A stretch of DNA of 64,000 nucleotides, taken from assembly GCF_003544875.1 (NCBI RefSeq), contig NZ_CP032093.1, positions 3,038,001 through 3,102,000 on the forward strand, read 5' to 3'. Source of the DNA: Vibrio alfacsensis (GTDB lineage: Bacteria; Pseudomonadota; Gammaproteobacteria; Enterobacterales; Vibrionaceae). Below the pieces are notes generated by a model. That model made no database searches, was not told the DNA's origin, and saw nothing but the letters and a program-made list of their open reading frames with translations. Shown here piece by piece: positions 35,034-45,365 of this stretch (the first letter of the stretch is position 1; the number at the start of each line of letters is the position of its first letter). The translations under genes were made by a program, and so were the position numbers.

Positions 35034-37049
35034 CTACTTCTTGAACATGGCACGTAAGTTAGCGATATGAGCTTGCCCTTTTGCCATCCGCTCTTCTTGC
35101 GTTACAGGTTGCTTGTTCGCTTCCCATTCCACATCATCAAAAGGCAGCTCGTCTAAGAAACGACTTTGTGTTGGCTTGATGAGCTCACCAAACTGGCGAC
35201 GCTCTTTACACATAGTAAAGGTTAGCTCGCGTTGAGCACGAGTGATTCCCACGTACATCAGTCGTCGCTCTTCTTCGACGTTATCTTCATCGATACTGGT
35301 TTGATGCGGTAGAATCCCCTCCTCCGAGCCAATTAAGTACACATAAGGGAACTCCAAACCTTTCGAAGCATGCAATGTCATAAGCTGTACCGCATCGCTG
35401 TCTTCGTCTTCTTCTCCACGCTCCATCATGTCGCGTAAAGTGAGTCGCTGAACCACCTCTTTAAGCGTCTTCTCTTCTTGATCGTAATTGTCCCCCTCAA
35501 GGTCAGCAACAATCCAAGAATAAAGATCAGAGACGTTCTTCATGCGCATTTCTGCTGCTTTCGGACTTGCAGAGGTCTCATACAACCAATCTTCATAATG
35601 AATATCACGAACGAGCGAACGCACGGCTTCTACGGTATCCCCACGCTCGGCTTGATCGGCAATCGCCACCAACCATTGGGTAAAGCGACGTAAATTCTCT
35701 AAGCCACGACCAGTAAGATGGTGTTCTAATCCAAGCTCAAAGCTGGATTCAAATAGACTCTTACCTCGCATATTGGCGTAGCTACCAAGTTTTTCCAAAG
35801 TAACTGGACCAATTTCACGTCGAGGCGTATTTACAATACGTAAAAATGCATTGTCGTCATCAGGGTTCACCAACACGCGCAGATAGGCCATGATGTCTTT
35901 AATTTCAGCACGGGCAAAGAAAGACGTACCGCCAGAAAGTTTGTACGGAACTCGGTTTTGCATCAGAGATTTTTCAATCAATCGTGACTGATGGTTACCG
36001 CGGTAAAGCACCGCATAATCTTTGTAGTTCGTGCGATTTAAGAATTTATGCGCAATGAGCTCACCCGTAACACGCTCCGCTTCATGCTCTTCATTCTTAG
36101 CCAACAATACTTTCAGCTTTTCACCATCTGGAATTTCCGAAAACAGTGACTTTTCATACACGTGTGGGTTATTTGCGATCAAAATATTCGCAGCGCGCAA
36201 AATACGACTGGTTGAACGATAGTTCTGTTCCAGTTTAATCAAACGTAAATTCGGATAATCTTGCCCGAGCAGCACTAAATTTTGTGGCTTCGCGCCTCGC
36301 CATGAATAGATTGATTGGTCGTCATCTCCTACTACAGTCAAACGACCACGCTCGCCAACCAACAATTTCACCAATTCATACTGACTGGTATTGGTATCTT
36401 GGTATTCATCAACCAACAAGTAACGAATGCGATTCTGCCAACGTTGACGCACTTCTTCATTGTGACGCAATAAAAGGACAGGCATCAAAATCAGATCATC
36501 AAAATCCAATGCGTTGTACGCTTTCATCTGCTTCTGATACATCTCAAAGCAGAACGCAAACAATTGTTGCTGTTCACCTTTTGCAAATGCTTTGACCTGC
36601 TCAGGAGACAACATGTCATTTTTCCAGTTAGAGATACTGCTAAGCAACTGGCGCAATAAGTCCTTATCGCCATCCAATTGTTTTTCTGTCAGTTCTTTCA
36701 AGAGTGCTAACTGGTCTTGATCATCAAACAACGAAAAGCCGGACTTCAACCCCAAGTGCTTGTATTCACGTTTGATAATGTTCAACCCTAACGTATGGAA
36801 AGTTGACACCATCAAACCTTTTGCTTCCGCCTTTCCTAACGTTTGTCCTACACGTTCTTTCATCTCACGTGATGCTTTGTTAGTAAAAGTAACCGCTGCA
36901 ATATTCCGTGCTTTATAGCCACACTGCTGAACCAAGTAAGCAATTTTATTGGTAATTACGCGAGTCTTACCCGAACCAGCACCAGCCAGCACCAAGCATG
37001 GGCCTGATACATATTTAACGGCTTCATCTTGTCTAGGGTTCAGCTTCAT
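35034..37049 (-). CDS. rep: ATP-dependent DNA helicase Rep
   Basis: Superfamily-1A 3'-5' helicase that clears proteins from replication forks and helps DnaB. 671 residues, close to E. coli Rep (673). Walker A GAGSGKT at 23-29, DEYQDTN (motif II) near 214, QSIYSWRGA (motif III) near 245, motif IV ADJACENT to LEQNYRS near 275, [14 protein letters not shown] near 556, and YVGITRAQ (motif VI) near 600. Much closer to Rep than to UvrD. Stands alone; its start follows AGAGAATTTTT, a weak ribosome site. Confidence 0.96.
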   Translation of the reverse strand: MKLNPRQDEAVKYVSGPCLVLAGAGSGKTRVITNKIAYLVQQCGYKARNIAAVTFTNKASREMKERVGQTLGKAEAKGLMVSTFHTLGLNIIKREYKHLGLKSGFSLFDDQDQLALLKELTEKQLDGDKDLLRQLLSSISNWKNDMLSPEQVKAFAKGEQQQLFAFCFEMYQKQMKAYNALDFDDLILMPVLLLRHNEEVRQRWQNRIRYLLVDEYQDTNTSQYELVKLLVGERGRLTVVGDDDQSIYSWRGAKPQNLVLLGQDYPNLRLIKLEQNYRSTSRILRAANILIANNPHVYEKSLFSEIPDGEKLKVLLAKNEEHEAERVTGELIAHKFLNRTNYKDYAVLYRGNHQSRLIEKSLMQNRVPYKLSGGTSFFARAEIKDIMAYLRVLVNPDDDNAFLRIVNTPRREIGPVTLEKLGSYANMRGKSLFESSFELGLEHHLTGRGLENLRRFTQWLVAIADQAERGDTVEAVRSLVRDIHYEDWLYETSASPKAAEMRMKNVSDLYSWIVADLEGDNYDQEEKTLKEVVQRLTLRDMMERGEEDEDSDAVQLMTLHASKGLEFPYVYLIGSEEGILPHQTSIDEDNVEEERRLMYVGITRAQRELTFTMCKERRQFGELIKPTQSRFLDELPFDDVEWEANKQPVTQEERMAKGQAHIANLRAMFKK

Positions 37050-37180
37050 AAAAATTCTCTGCGGCTAAAAATAGTGGCGCCTATGATAAAGGGGGGACCG
37101 TTCGAAAGCTATGCGATTTTCACGTAAAGTTTACAAAGATAATCGTAACATTTCGTTGCATAAACGGTCATAGATCACGC

Positions 37181-37205
37181 TATAATGAATGAACGTTCAT
37201 TCATT
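37181..37205 (+). promoter_or_regulatory. vexR promoter -10 overlapped by 22-bp palindrome
   Basis: TATAAT at 37181-37186 overlaps a perfect 22-bp palindrome, AATGAATGAACGTTCATTCATT (37184-37205), which ends 12 bp before the vexR start. This is the expected geometry for a TetR-type self-operator. Confidence 0.8.
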
Positions 37206-37217
37206 GGTGGTGGGGTT

Positions 37218-37799
37218 ATGTCAAATAGCGCTGCTGGAAGTAAATACGAGCAAATCATCGCTGCGGCTGAACGTTTGATCGCCGAATCTGGCTTTCATGG
37301 CCTTTCTATGCACAAGCTCGCCGCTGAAGCAGGCGTTGCTGCAGGTACGATTTATCGTTATTTCTCAGATAAGGAACATCTTTTAGAAGAAGTTCGCCTT
37401 AACGTAACCAAACGTATTGCGGAAGCCGTTCAATCAGATGTTCATGACAATATGTCTTTGAAAGAGCGTTACCGAACTATGTGGCTCAATATCTGGCGCC
37501 TTGCTGGTTCAAACCTCGACACACTGAGCAGCCGTGTCCAGTATGAATCATTACCCTGTGCAAATCGTAGAAATACGCGGGAACTAGAACGACAAATGTT
37601 TGCCCAAGTAGATCGTCTTTTTGATCAAGGTAAGGCGGAAGGGGTATTTAAGCCTCTCGATAACGAAATTCTTTCGGGGTTAAGTTTCGAAGCTAGTGTC
37701 GCGCTTGCAAGAAAACATGCTTTGGGATTTTATCAGTTGGATGACGATGCGTTGGAAGCAGCCATCGAAGCCAGTTGGGATGCAATTATTAAACACTAA
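37218..37799 (+). CDS. vexR: TetR-family regulator of the VexAB pump
   Basis: 193 residues from the ATG at 37218 (MSNSAAGSKYEQI); a start at 37185 would lie inside the operator. N-terminal TetR helix-turn-helix MHKLAAEAGVAAGTIYRYFSDKE at about 30-52, then an all-helical ligand domain. It lies 18 bp before vexA and the gene order vexR-vexA-vexB-ubiK-ilvC matches V. cholerae vexRAB, on which the name is based. Pump substrates are often the inducers. Confidence 0.82.
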   Translation: MSNSAAGSKYEQIIAAAERLIAESGFHGLSMHKLAAEAGVAAGTIYRYFSDKEHLLEEVRLNVTKRIAEAVQSDVHDNMSLKERYRTMWLNIWRLAGSNLDTLSSRVQYESLPCANRRNTRELERQMFAQVDRLFDQGKAEGVFKPLDNEILSGLSFEASVALARKHALGFYQLDDDALEAAIEASWDAIIKH

Positions 37800-37817
37800 C
37801 TTGGAGTTCTTATAAGA

Positions 37818-38924
37818 ATGAAAAAGTGGACTTTCTTTATGTTGCTTATCGCGGTTCTTCTATTTGGGAGCGTGATAGGTTTCAACTTATTCAAGCAGCA
37901 GAAAATCGCTGAATACATGGCGAACCGTCCGGAGCCTGAATTCCCGGTCACGGTCACAGAAGTAAAAGCGGTTGATTGGGTACCTGTTATTGAAGCGATC
38001 GGCTTCATCGAACCAAACCAAGGGGTCACCGTAGCGAACGAAACCAGCGGCGTGATCGATAAGATTTCTTTCCACTCAGGAACGGCTGTTGAAGAGGGCC
38101 AACCTTTGGTTCACTTAGACTCTGATGTAGAAAAAGCAAACTTACAAAGCTCTCAAGCAAGACTGCCTGCTGCTCAAGCGAAGTACAAGCGCTATCAAGG
38201 TCTTTTCAAGAAAGGCTCAATCTCTAAAGAAGCATACGACGAAGCCGAAGCTAATTACTTCTCACTTAAAGCGGATATCGAAAGCTTAAAAGCAACCATT
38301 GATCGCCGCGAAATCAAAGCGCCTTTTGCTGGCGTGGTTGGTATTCGTAATGTTTATCTTGGCCAATACCTACAAGCAGGTACCGATATCGTTCGCCTTG
38401 AAGACACCAGTGTTATGCGTCTGCGTTTTACCGTTCCTCAAACTGACATCTCACGCATTACCCTAAACCAAGAAGTCGATATCTTCGTTGATGCTTACCC
38501 TGATAGACCATTCAAAGGTTCTATCTCCGCTATTGAACCAGCCGTTAACGTTCAAAGTGGTTTGATTCAAGTACAAGCAGACATTCCAAACAGCGATGGA
38601 AAACTTCGCAGTGGTATGTTCGCTCGTGCAAACATCATTCTACCTAAACTTGAAAACCAAGTGACGCTACCTCAGACCGCGATTACGTTTACGCTATACG
38701 GTGATAATGTGTACATCGTAACGGAAGAAAATGGTGAAAAACGCGTTAATCAACACGTGGTAAAAGTGGGTGAACGTACCAAAGACATCGCACATATCCT
38801 AGATGGTGTAAAACCAGGAGATATGGTCGTCACATCTGGTCAAATCCGTTTGAGCAACCACGCGAAAGTGAGCATTGTTGAAGATGATTCACTAACCCCA
38901 CCGGCTGAAACACCAATGCTTTAA
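37818..38924 (+). CDS. vexA: RND efflux periplasmic adaptor
   Basis: 368-residue membrane-fusion protein. N-terminal membrane anchor (FFMLLIAVLLFGSVIGFNL), barrel-sandwich lipoyl halves (GFIEPNQGVTVANETSG; IKAPFAGVVGIRNVYLGQYL), a short helical hairpin at about 100-145, then beta-barrel and membrane-proximal domains. It bridges VexB to an outer-membrane channel, which is not encoded here; TolC is the probable partner. 11 bp separate it from vexB. Confidence 0.88.
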   Translation: MKKWTFFMLLIAVLLFGSVIGFNLFKQQKIAEYMANRPEPEFPVTVTEVKAVDWVPVIEAIGFIEPNQGVTVANETSGVIDKISFHSGTAVEEGQPLVHLDSDVEKANLQSSQARLPAAQAKYKRYQGLFKKGSISKEAYDEAEANYFSLKADIESLKATIDRREIKAPFAGVVGIRNVYLGQYLQAGTDIVRLEDTSVMRLRFTVPQTDISRITLNQEVDIFVDAYPDRPFKGSISAIEPAVNVQSGLIQVQADIPNSDGKLRSGMFARANIILPKLENQVTLPQTAITFTLYGDNVYIVTEENGEKRVNQHVVKVGERTKDIAHILDGVKPGDMVVTSGQIRLSNHAKVSIVEDDSLTPPAETPML

Positions 38925-38935
38925 TTGGAGGCATC

Positions 38936-41900
38936 ATGCGCTTTACTGATGTTTTTATAAAACGTCCAGTTTTAGCGGTATCGATCAGCTTTTTGATTGC
39001 GTTGCTTGGTTTGCAAGCCGTCTTCAAAATGCAGGTTCGTGAATACCCTGAAATGACAAATACCGTAGTGACGGTAACTACCAGTTATTACGGTGCCAGT
39101 GCCAACTTGATCCAAGGCTTCATTACTCAGCCTTTGGAGCAAGCTGTCGCGCAGGCCGATAATATCGATTATATGACTTCGTCCTCGGTACTTGGTACAT
39201 CAACCATCACTGTGAACATGAAGTTAAATACCGATCCGAACGCCGCACTGTCTGACATTCTGGCGAAAACCAACTCGGTTCGTTCACAGCTTCCAAAAGA
39301 AGCAGAAGACCCTACAGTAACCATGTCGACTGGCTCGACTACCGCGGTGCTGTACATTGGCTTCACAAGTGATGAGTTGTCTTCTAGCCAAATCACCGAT
39401 TATCTTGAACGTGTAATCAACCCACAGCTATTCACGGTAAACGGTGTATCCAAGGTAGACCTATACGGCGGTATGAAGTACGCGCTTCGCGTATGGCTCG
39501 ATCCAGCCAAAATGGGGGCACTTAAGCTGACAGCAACGGATGTAATGGGTGTTCTAAATGCCAATAACTACCAGTCAGCAACGGGGCAGGCCGTCGGCGA
39601 GTTTGTTCTTTACAACGGTAGCGCAGATACTCAGGTATCGAATGTGGCTGAATTAGAAGCCCTCGTTGTAAAAACCGGTGATGGTGATGTGATTCGTCTT
39701 GGAGACATTGCGAAAGTCACCCTAGAAAAGAGCCACGATGTTTACCGAGCAAGTGCAAATGGTAAAGAAGCAGTCGTTGCTGCAATAAACGCCGCACCAA
39801 GTGCAAACCCAATTAACATTGCAGCAGATGTTCTGAAGCTATTGCCTCAATTAGAGCGTAACTTACCAAGTAACATCAAAATGAATGTGATGTACGACTC
39901 AACCATCGCGATCAATGAATCCATTCACGAAGTTGTGAAGACCATTCTTGAAGCGGCAGTCATTGTACTGGTGGTTATTACTCTATTCCTAGGTTCTTTC
40001 CGAGCAGTAATCATCCCTATCGTTACTATCCCGCTATCTTTGATTGGCGTTGCAATGGTGATGCAGGCGATGGGCTTCTCGTGGAACTTAATGACACTAC
40101 TGGCAATGGTACTCGCCATCGGTCTGGTGGTGGATGACGCGATCGTTGTTCTTGAGAACGTCGACCGCCACATTAAAGACGGGGAATCACCGTTCCGTGC
40201 TGCGATCATTGGTACGCGTGAAATCGCGGTGCCAGTAATCGCAATGACACTGACACTAGGTGCGGTATACGCACCGATCGCACTGATGGGTGGTATCACG
40301 GGCTCGCTATTCAAAGAGTTCGCATTAACCCTAGCTGGTGCGGTATTTGTGTCCGGCATCATCGCTCTGACGCTGTCGCCAATGATGTGTTCGAAAATGC
40401 TCAAGGCAAATGAAGAGCCAAGCAAGTTCGAGCAGAAAGTGCATCACATACTTGACGGTATGACTAACCGCTATGAAAAAATGCTCAAAGCGGTCATGGC
40501 GCACCGACCAGTAATCATCGCTTTTGCAGTTATCGTATTCGCAAGCTTGCCAATTCTGTTTAAGTTCATTCCAAGTGAACTGGCACCATCAGAAGATAAA
40601 GGCGTAGTGGTCTTAATGGGTACTGCTCCATCGAATGCGAACTTGGATTACATTCAAAATACCATGAATGACGTAAACAAGATTCTGTCTGATCAGCCAG
40701 AAGTGGAATACGCTCAGGTATTTAATGGTGTGCCAAATTCAAATCAAGCATTTGGTCTAGCGACTCTAAAGCCTTGGAGTGAGCGTGAAGCAAGTCAAGC
40801 AGAGATCACTAAGCGTGTTGGTGATTTGGTCTCTCATGTCCCTGGTATGTCAGTAACGGCGTTCCAAATGCCTGAACTCCCTGGTGCAGGTTCTGGTCTG
40901 CCTATCCAATTTGTCATTACAACACCGAACAGCTTTGAAAGCTTATTTACCATCGCTAGTGATATTCTAACGAATGTGTCGAAAAGCCCAATGTTCGTCT
41001 ACTCGGATCTGGATCTAAACTACGACTCAGCAACGATGAAGATCAGCATCGACAAAGACAAAGCAGGTGCGTATGGCGTGACCATGCAAGATATAGGTGT
41101 AACGCTCAGTACTATGATGGCGGATGGTTATGTAAACCGTATCGACTTAAATGGTCGTTCATATGAGGTAATCCCGCAAGTTGAACGTAAGTGGCGCTTA
41201 AACCCAGAGTCAATGAAGAACTACTACGTACGTTCCGTTGATGGTAACGCAGTACCGCTTGGTAGCTTAATAACGATTGATGTTGTCGCAGAACCGCGCG
41301 CGCTACCACACTTCAACCAACTAAACTCTGCAACGGTTGGGGCTGTACCTGCACCAGGTGTTGCCATGGGTGATGCTATCAATTGGTTTGAAGATATTGC
41401 GCAAAACAAACTGCCTGCTGGCTACAATCATGACTATATGGGTGAGGCTCGTCAGTTCGTAACTGAAGGTAGTGCGCTGTATGCAACGTTCGGCTTAGCA
41501 TTGGCGATTATCTTCCTAGTTCTAGCGATTCAATTTGAATCTATCCGCGATCCAATCGTAATTATGGTATCAGTACCGCTAGCGGTATGTGGTGCACTGA
41601 TTGCTCTGGCGTGGGGTACGGCATCGATGAATATATACTCACAAGTGGGTCTGATCACCCTGGTAGGTCTGATTACCAAACACGGTATATTGATCTGTGA
41701 GGTAGCGAAAGAAGAGCAGCTACACAACAAGCTGTCTCGAATCGATGCGGTAATGGAAGCGGCGAAAGTTCGCCTTCGTCCAATCCTAATGACGACGGCG
41801 GCGATGATTGCTGGTCTTATCCCACTGATGTACGCAACGGGTGCAGGCGCCGCTCAGCGCTTTAGTATCGGTATCGTAATCGTTGCTGGTCTAGCGATCG

Positions 41901-42058
41901 GTACGCTATTTACGCTATTCGTACTGCCTGTGATTTACAGCTACCTAGCTGAGAAGCACAAACCACTACCAGTGTTTGTTGAAGACAAAGACTTGGAGAA
42001 GCTGGCTCGAGTGGATGAAGCAAAAGCAGCTCATCGCGAATTAGCTGAAAATAAATAA
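38936..42058 (+). CDS. vexB: RND multidrug efflux pump inner-membrane subunit
   Basis: 1040-residue proton-driven exporter of the AcrB/HAE-1 class. Twelve helices with two large periplasmic loops (about 30-330 and 550-860). The proton-relay Asp pair is in GLVVDDAIVVLENV near residue 400 and the partner Lys in the helix near 930. By synteny and class it is the counterpart of V. cholerae VexB, the main bile-acid and detergent pump. Translationally linked to vexA and followed by a terminator. Confidence 0.9.
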   Translation: MRFTDVFIKRPVLAVSISFLIALLGLQAVFKMQVREYPEMTNTVVTVTTSYYGASANLIQGFITQPLEQAVAQADNIDYMTSSSVLGTSTITVNMKLNTDPNAALSDILAKTNSVRSQLPKEAEDPTVTMSTGSTTAVLYIGFTSDELSSSQITDYLERVINPQLFTVNGVSKVDLYGGMKYALRVWLDPAKMGALKLTATDVMGVLNANNYQSATGQAVGEFVLYNGSADTQVSNVAELEALVVKTGDGDVIRLGDIAKVTLEKSHDVYRASANGKEAVVAAINAAPSANPINIAADVLKLLPQLERNLPSNIKMNVMYDSTIAINESIHEVVKTILEAAVIVLVVITLFLGSFRAVIIPIVTIPLSLIGVAMVMQAMGFSWNLMTLLAMVLAIGLVVDDAIVVLENVDRHIKDGESPFRAAIIGTREIAVPVIAMTLTLGAVYAPIALMGGITGSLFKEFALTLAGAVFVSGIIALTLSPMMCSKMLKANEEPSKFEQKVHHILDGMTNRYEKMLKAVMAHRPVIIAFAVIVFASLPILFKFIPSELAPSEDKGVVVLMGTAPSNANLDYIQNTMNDVNKILSDQPEVEYAQVFNGVPNSNQAFGLATLKPWSEREASQAEITKRVGDLVSHVPGMSVTAFQMPELPGAGSGLPIQFVITTPNSFESLFTIASDILTNVSKSPMFVYSDLDLNYDSATMKISIDKDKAGAYGVTMQDIGVTLSTMMADGYVNRIDLNGRSYEVIPQVERKWRLNPESMKNYYVRSVDGNAVPLGSLITIDVVAEPRALPHFNQLNSATVGAVPAPGVAMGDAINWFEDIAQNKLPAGYNHDYMGEARQFVTEGSALYATFGLALAIIFLVLAIQFESIRDPIVIMVSVPLAVCGALIALAWGTASMNIYSQVGLITLVGLITKHGILICEVAKEEQLHNKLSRIDAVMEAAKVRLRPILMTTAAMIAGLIPLMYATGAGAAQRFSIGIVIVAGLAIGTLFTLFVLPVIYSYLAEKHKPLPVFVEDKDLEKLARVDEAKAAHRELAENK

Positions 42059-42072
42059 GCTCAATAAACTAG

Positions 42073-42103
42073 GAAAAAGGTCACTTCGGTGACCTTTTTT
42101 ATT
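42073..42103 (+). terminator. Terminator of vexRAB
   Basis: AAAAGGTCAC/GTGACCTTTT stem with a TTCG loop and six Ts. Confidence 0.92.
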
Positions 42104-42189
42104 GCTGCTCTATTTTTTGCCATCTAAATGGCGACTTTCCCGTATCATTTACATAAAATATGGGCAAATCAAAAGGAGTTTTAGCCACT

Positions 42190-42441
42190 ATGTTTGACCC
42201 AAAGAAATTAGAGCAAATCGCTAAACAAATTCATGACTCAATGCCACAGCCAGTGAAAGAACTTGGCGCAGACGTTGATCAAAAAGTTCGTCAAGTAATT
42301 CAAGGCCAACTAAACAAGCTCGACGTGGTTAGCCGCGAAGAATTCGACGTACAAACTCAAGTTCTGCTGCGTACTCGTCAAAAGCTGACAGAAATGGAAA
42401 AGAAATTAGCAGAGCTTGAAGAAAAGCTCGCTGATAAATAA
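42190..42441 (+). CDS. ubiK: Ubiquinone-biosynthesis accessory factor UbiK
   Basis: 83-residue BMFP-family protein (YqiC in E. coli), which binds lipids and assists the late, oxygen-dependent ubiquinone steps with UbiJ. The first half ([19 protein letters not shown]) is amphipathic; residues 55-83 form a coiled coil ([20 protein letters not shown]) used for trimerisation. The ATG at 42190 gives the family start; ten extra residues from 42160 are rejected. Terminator follows. Confidence 0.9.
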   Translation: MFDPKKLEQIAKQIHDSMPQPVKELGADVDQKVRQVIQGQLNKLDVVSREEFDVQTQVLLRTRQKLTEMEKKLAELEEKLADK

Positions 42442-42465
42442 GCGAAAAGCGACGAGAAAATTATA

Positions 42466-42498
42466 AGGGTTGATGTGAGAACATCAGCCCTTTTTGTT
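42466..42498 (+). terminator. Terminator of ubiK
   Basis: AGGGTTGATGT/ACATCAGCCCT stem (one G-T pair) with a 4-nt loop and T5. Confidence 0.85.
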
Positions 42499-42502
42499 TA
42501 TT

Positions 42503-42558
42503 GGGATTCGGGATTCGGGATTCGGGATTCGGGATTCGGGATTCGGGATTCGGGATTC
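42503..42558. repeat. Tandem heptamer repeat GGGATTC x8
   Basis: Eight perfect, consecutive copies of GGGATTC, between the ubiK and ilvC terminators. A typical variable-number tandem repeat; not inside any gene. Confidence 0.97.
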
Positions 42559-42681
42559 GCTTCTATTTTGCTTTCTTAAGGGCAAATTGAGTCAAAACTT
42601 TTATGCCTTATCTCTTCTCAACGAACAGCTCTAGATTCCCATAGAGAAGCACTTCCGCACCTCGAAAGACAAAGTCCGCCT

Positions 42682-42722
42682 TTATAAAAACAAAAAGGCT
42701 TGGTCAACGGCGACCAAGCCTT
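42682..42722 (-). terminator. Terminator of ilvC
   Basis: AAGGCTTGGTC/GACCAAGCCTT stem at 42695-42722, followed leftward by a T-rich run on the minus strand. Confidence 0.85.
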
Positions 42723-42798
42723 CTGATTAGATGTTGTGTTTTATGTTGTATTTATTGACCCCAGTCTATCTAGAGTTCTTTACTAACTTGGATAGAGG

Positions 42799-44283
42799 TT
42801 AGCCGCCTACCGCGATGTTCTTCATATCAGTCATATAGCCACGTAGCTCTTCACCAATGTACTCCACTGGGTGGTTACGGATAGCATCGTTTACAGCGAT
42901 AAGAGTCGCGTTATCTACTTGGTTAGAAGTTTCACCTAGACCTTTACCGATTACGTCTGTATTTACAGCAGGCATAAATTTTTCACGTAGAAGCGGGGTT
43001 GCTACGTTAGCAAACAGGTAGTTACCGTATTCCGCAGTGTCAGAGATGACCACATTCATCTCGTATAGACGCTTACGTGCGATAGTATTCGCAATCAGTG
43101 GTAACTCGTGTAGAGACTCATAGTAAGCAGACTCATCGATAATACCAGACGCAGTCATTGCTTCGAACGCAAGCTCAACACCGGCACGAACCATGGCAAC
43201 CATCAGGATACCGTTATCGAAGTACTCTTGCTCAGAGATTTCAAAATCCGCTTCTGGGTAGTTTTCGAATGCCGTTTCGCCCGTTTCTGCACGCCAACCT
43301 AGTAGATTCGCATCGTCGTTTGCCCAGTCAGCCATCATCGTGCTAGAAAAGTGACCTGTGATGATGTCATCCATGTGCTTGTTGTATAACGGACGCATCA
43401 GTTCTTTTAGCTCTTCAGAAAGCTCAAATGCTTTGATTTTCGCTGGGTTCGACAAACGATCCATCATGTGAGTGATACCACCAAACTTCAGTGCTTCCGT
43501 GATGGTTTCCCAACCGTATTGAAGAAGTTTCCCCGCGTATCCTGGGTCAATACCGTCAGCAATCATCTTCTCGTAACATACGATAGAGCCAGCCTGTAGC
43601 ATGCCACAAAGGATGGTTTGCTCACCCATTAGGTCAGATTTCACCTCAGCAACAAAAGAAGACTCTAGACAACCAGCTCGGTGACCACCTGTTGCTGCAG
43701 CCCAAGCTTTCGCAATATCCCAACCTTCGCCTTTAGGATCGTTTTCTGGGTGAACAGCGATAAGAGTCGGAACACCAAAGCCACGTTTGTATTCTTCACG
43801 AACTTCTGTTCCAGGACACTTAGGTGCAACCATAACAACAGTCAAATCTTTACGGATTTGCATGCCTTCTTCAACAACGTTGAAACCGTGTGAATAGCCC
43901 AGAGCAGCGCCGTCTTTCATTAATGGCATTACCGTCTCAACAACGTTAGTGTGCTGCTTGTCTGGTGTCAGGTTTACGACTAGATCAGCTTGTGGAATAA
44001 GTGTTTCGTAGCTACCAACTTCAAAACCGTTATCTTTTGCGTTTTTGAATGACTGACGTTGTTCATCGATCGCAGCCTGGCGAAGCGCATAAGCGACATC
44101 TAAACCAGAATCACGCATGTTCAAACCTTGGTTAAGACCTTGAGCACCACAACCTACGATGACCACTTTTTTGCCTTTTAGGTAATCGGCTTCTGACGCG
44201 AATTCTTCACGGTCCATAAAGCGACAACGACCTAGTTGATCCAATTGCTCACGCAAATTTAGGGTATTGAAATAGTTAGCCAT
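42799..44283 (-). CDS. ilvC: Ketol-acid reductoisomerase, class II
   Basis: NADPH- and Mg-dependent second enzyme of valine and isoleucine synthesis. 494 residues, the long class II form with a duplicated knotted C-terminal domain. Start [18 protein letters not shown] at 44283, eight bases after AAGGAG; an upstream GTG or ATG (44343) is rejected. NADPH fold [21 protein letters not shown] near 37-57 with the KLP-like AYALRQ; metal-binding acidic residues around [10 protein letters not shown] and SEQEYFDNG. Divergent from ilvY, its activator. Confidence 0.95.
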   Translation of the reverse strand: MANYFNTLNLREQLDQLGRCRFMDREEFASEADYLKGKKVVIVGCGAQGLNQGLNMRDSGLDVAYALRQAAIDEQRQSFKNAKDNGFEVGSYETLIPQADLVVNLTPDKQHTNVVETVMPLMKDGAALGYSHGFNVVEEGMQIRKDLTVVMVAPKCPGTEVREEYKRGFGVPTLIAVHPENDPKGEGWDIAKAWAAATGGHRAGCLESSFVAEVKSDLMGEQTILCGMLQAGSIVCYEKMIADGIDPGYAGKLLQYGWETITEALKFGGITHMMDRLSNPAKIKAFELSEELKELMRPLYNKHMDDIITGHFSSTMMADWANDDANLLGWRAETGETAFENYPEADFEISEQEYFDNGILMVAMVRAGVELAFEAMTASGIIDESAYYESLHELPLIANTIARKRLYEMNVVISDTAEYGNYLFANVATPLLREKFMPAVNTDVIGKGLGETSNQVDNATLIAVNDAIRNHPVEYIGEELRGYMTDMKNIAVGG

Positions 44284-44369
44284 CTGGGCACTCCTTAACA
44301 TTCTTCCATTGAGGTCGGCATTTGCTTTTCCGAATGAGTTCATACTAAAACAGACACCCTATTGCTGAA

Positions 44370-44407
44370 AGTGATATATTCACAATTACTTATTGCAATA
44401 AATGCAA
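44370..44407. promoter_or_regulatory. Likely IlvY operators between ilvC and ilvY
   Basis: Two dyads: GTGATATATTCAC (44371-44383) and TTGCAATAAATGCAA (44393-44407), the latter with the T-N11-A form of LysR sites. The paired layout in the divergent promoter matches the tandem operators known for E. coli ilvYC. Occupancy is inferred. Confidence 0.6.
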
Positions 44408-44425
44408 CATGGAAGTGTAATTTTA

Positions 44426-45312
44426 ATGAACATCAAAAGCCTACAACTTTTCATTCACCTATGTGATAGTAAAGTTTTGCTAAAACAGCGGCAGCAATGC
44501 ACATTAGCCCATCAGCGCTAAGCCGACAGATTCAAAAGTTGGAAGAGGAAACGCATCAACAATTGTTTTGCGTGATAATCGAAGTGTCGAACTTACCGTT
44601 CAAGCAAAAATTATTGCCAGTCGCACTTAAGATTTTAAGTGAATGGCAACAGTACCAAAGCTATATCAAAGGTACTGAAGATGATTTAAAAGGTGAGATC
44701 CGCCTATTTTGCTCAGTAACAGCGAGTTACAGTCACCTACCAGAGCTTATTTCTGAATTCCGCATACAACACCCTTTTATTGAATTCAAACTCTCTACTG
44801 GCGATCCAGCTCAAGCAATCGACAAAATACTAGCCGATGAGGCTGACATTGCTATCTCTGCAAAACCAGATCAACTTCCAGCCAAAGTCGCTTTCGAACC
44901 AATCAGTGAAATTCCGTTATCAGTTATCGCACCTGTCGGGGTAAGTAGCTTTGCGGAAGAACTACAAAAAGAAGAGCCCAACTGGTCGACTATCCCTTTT
45001 ATTCTCCCAGAAGCGGGGACAGCAAGAGACAGAGCGAATATTTGGTTCAAGCAAATGAGGATCAAACCGAATATCTACGCGCAAGTAGCAGGGCATGAAG
45101 CCATTGTCAGCATGGTGGCATTAGGATGTGGTGTCGGCATAGCACCAGATGTTGTCATCAACAATAGCCCAGTCAAAGAAAAAATTTCTCGACTTAAGGT
45201 AATACCGATTAAACCTTTTGAACTCGGTGTTTGTTGCGTTAAAAGTCAGCTAGAAAACCCATTAGTTAAAGCTCTATGGGAAGTCGCTGAGAGTAAATAT
45301 ATCTCTTTATAA
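44426..45312 (+). pseudogene. ilvY: LysR-type activator IlvY, frameshifted
   Basis: Activates ilvC in response to acetohydroxyacid substrates. The ATG at 44426 gives MNIKSLQLFIHLCDSK and then the frame breaks. By following protein similarity across frames the chain is restored as SFAKTAAAMHISPSALSRQIQKLEEE. Breaks lie at 44471-44473 (one A missing), near 44566-44570 (T/G run) and near 44606-44610 (A run); after that a 230-residue effector domain is intact to the stop. Three frameshifts in a conserved gene beside intact ilvC point to sequence errors. If the lesions were real, ilvC activation would be lost. Confidence 0.85.
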
Positions 45313-45365
45313 GAACGCTAGCGATAAGACCTGAGCATTTCTGCTGAGGTCTAGATAATATGATA

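Noticed and set aside
39925..40425. 166-codon minus-strand frame opposite vexB
   Set aside because: Shadow of the RND pump; no start signals.
42503..42558. CRISPR array
   Set aside because: The repeat is a 7-bp direct tandem unit without spacers.
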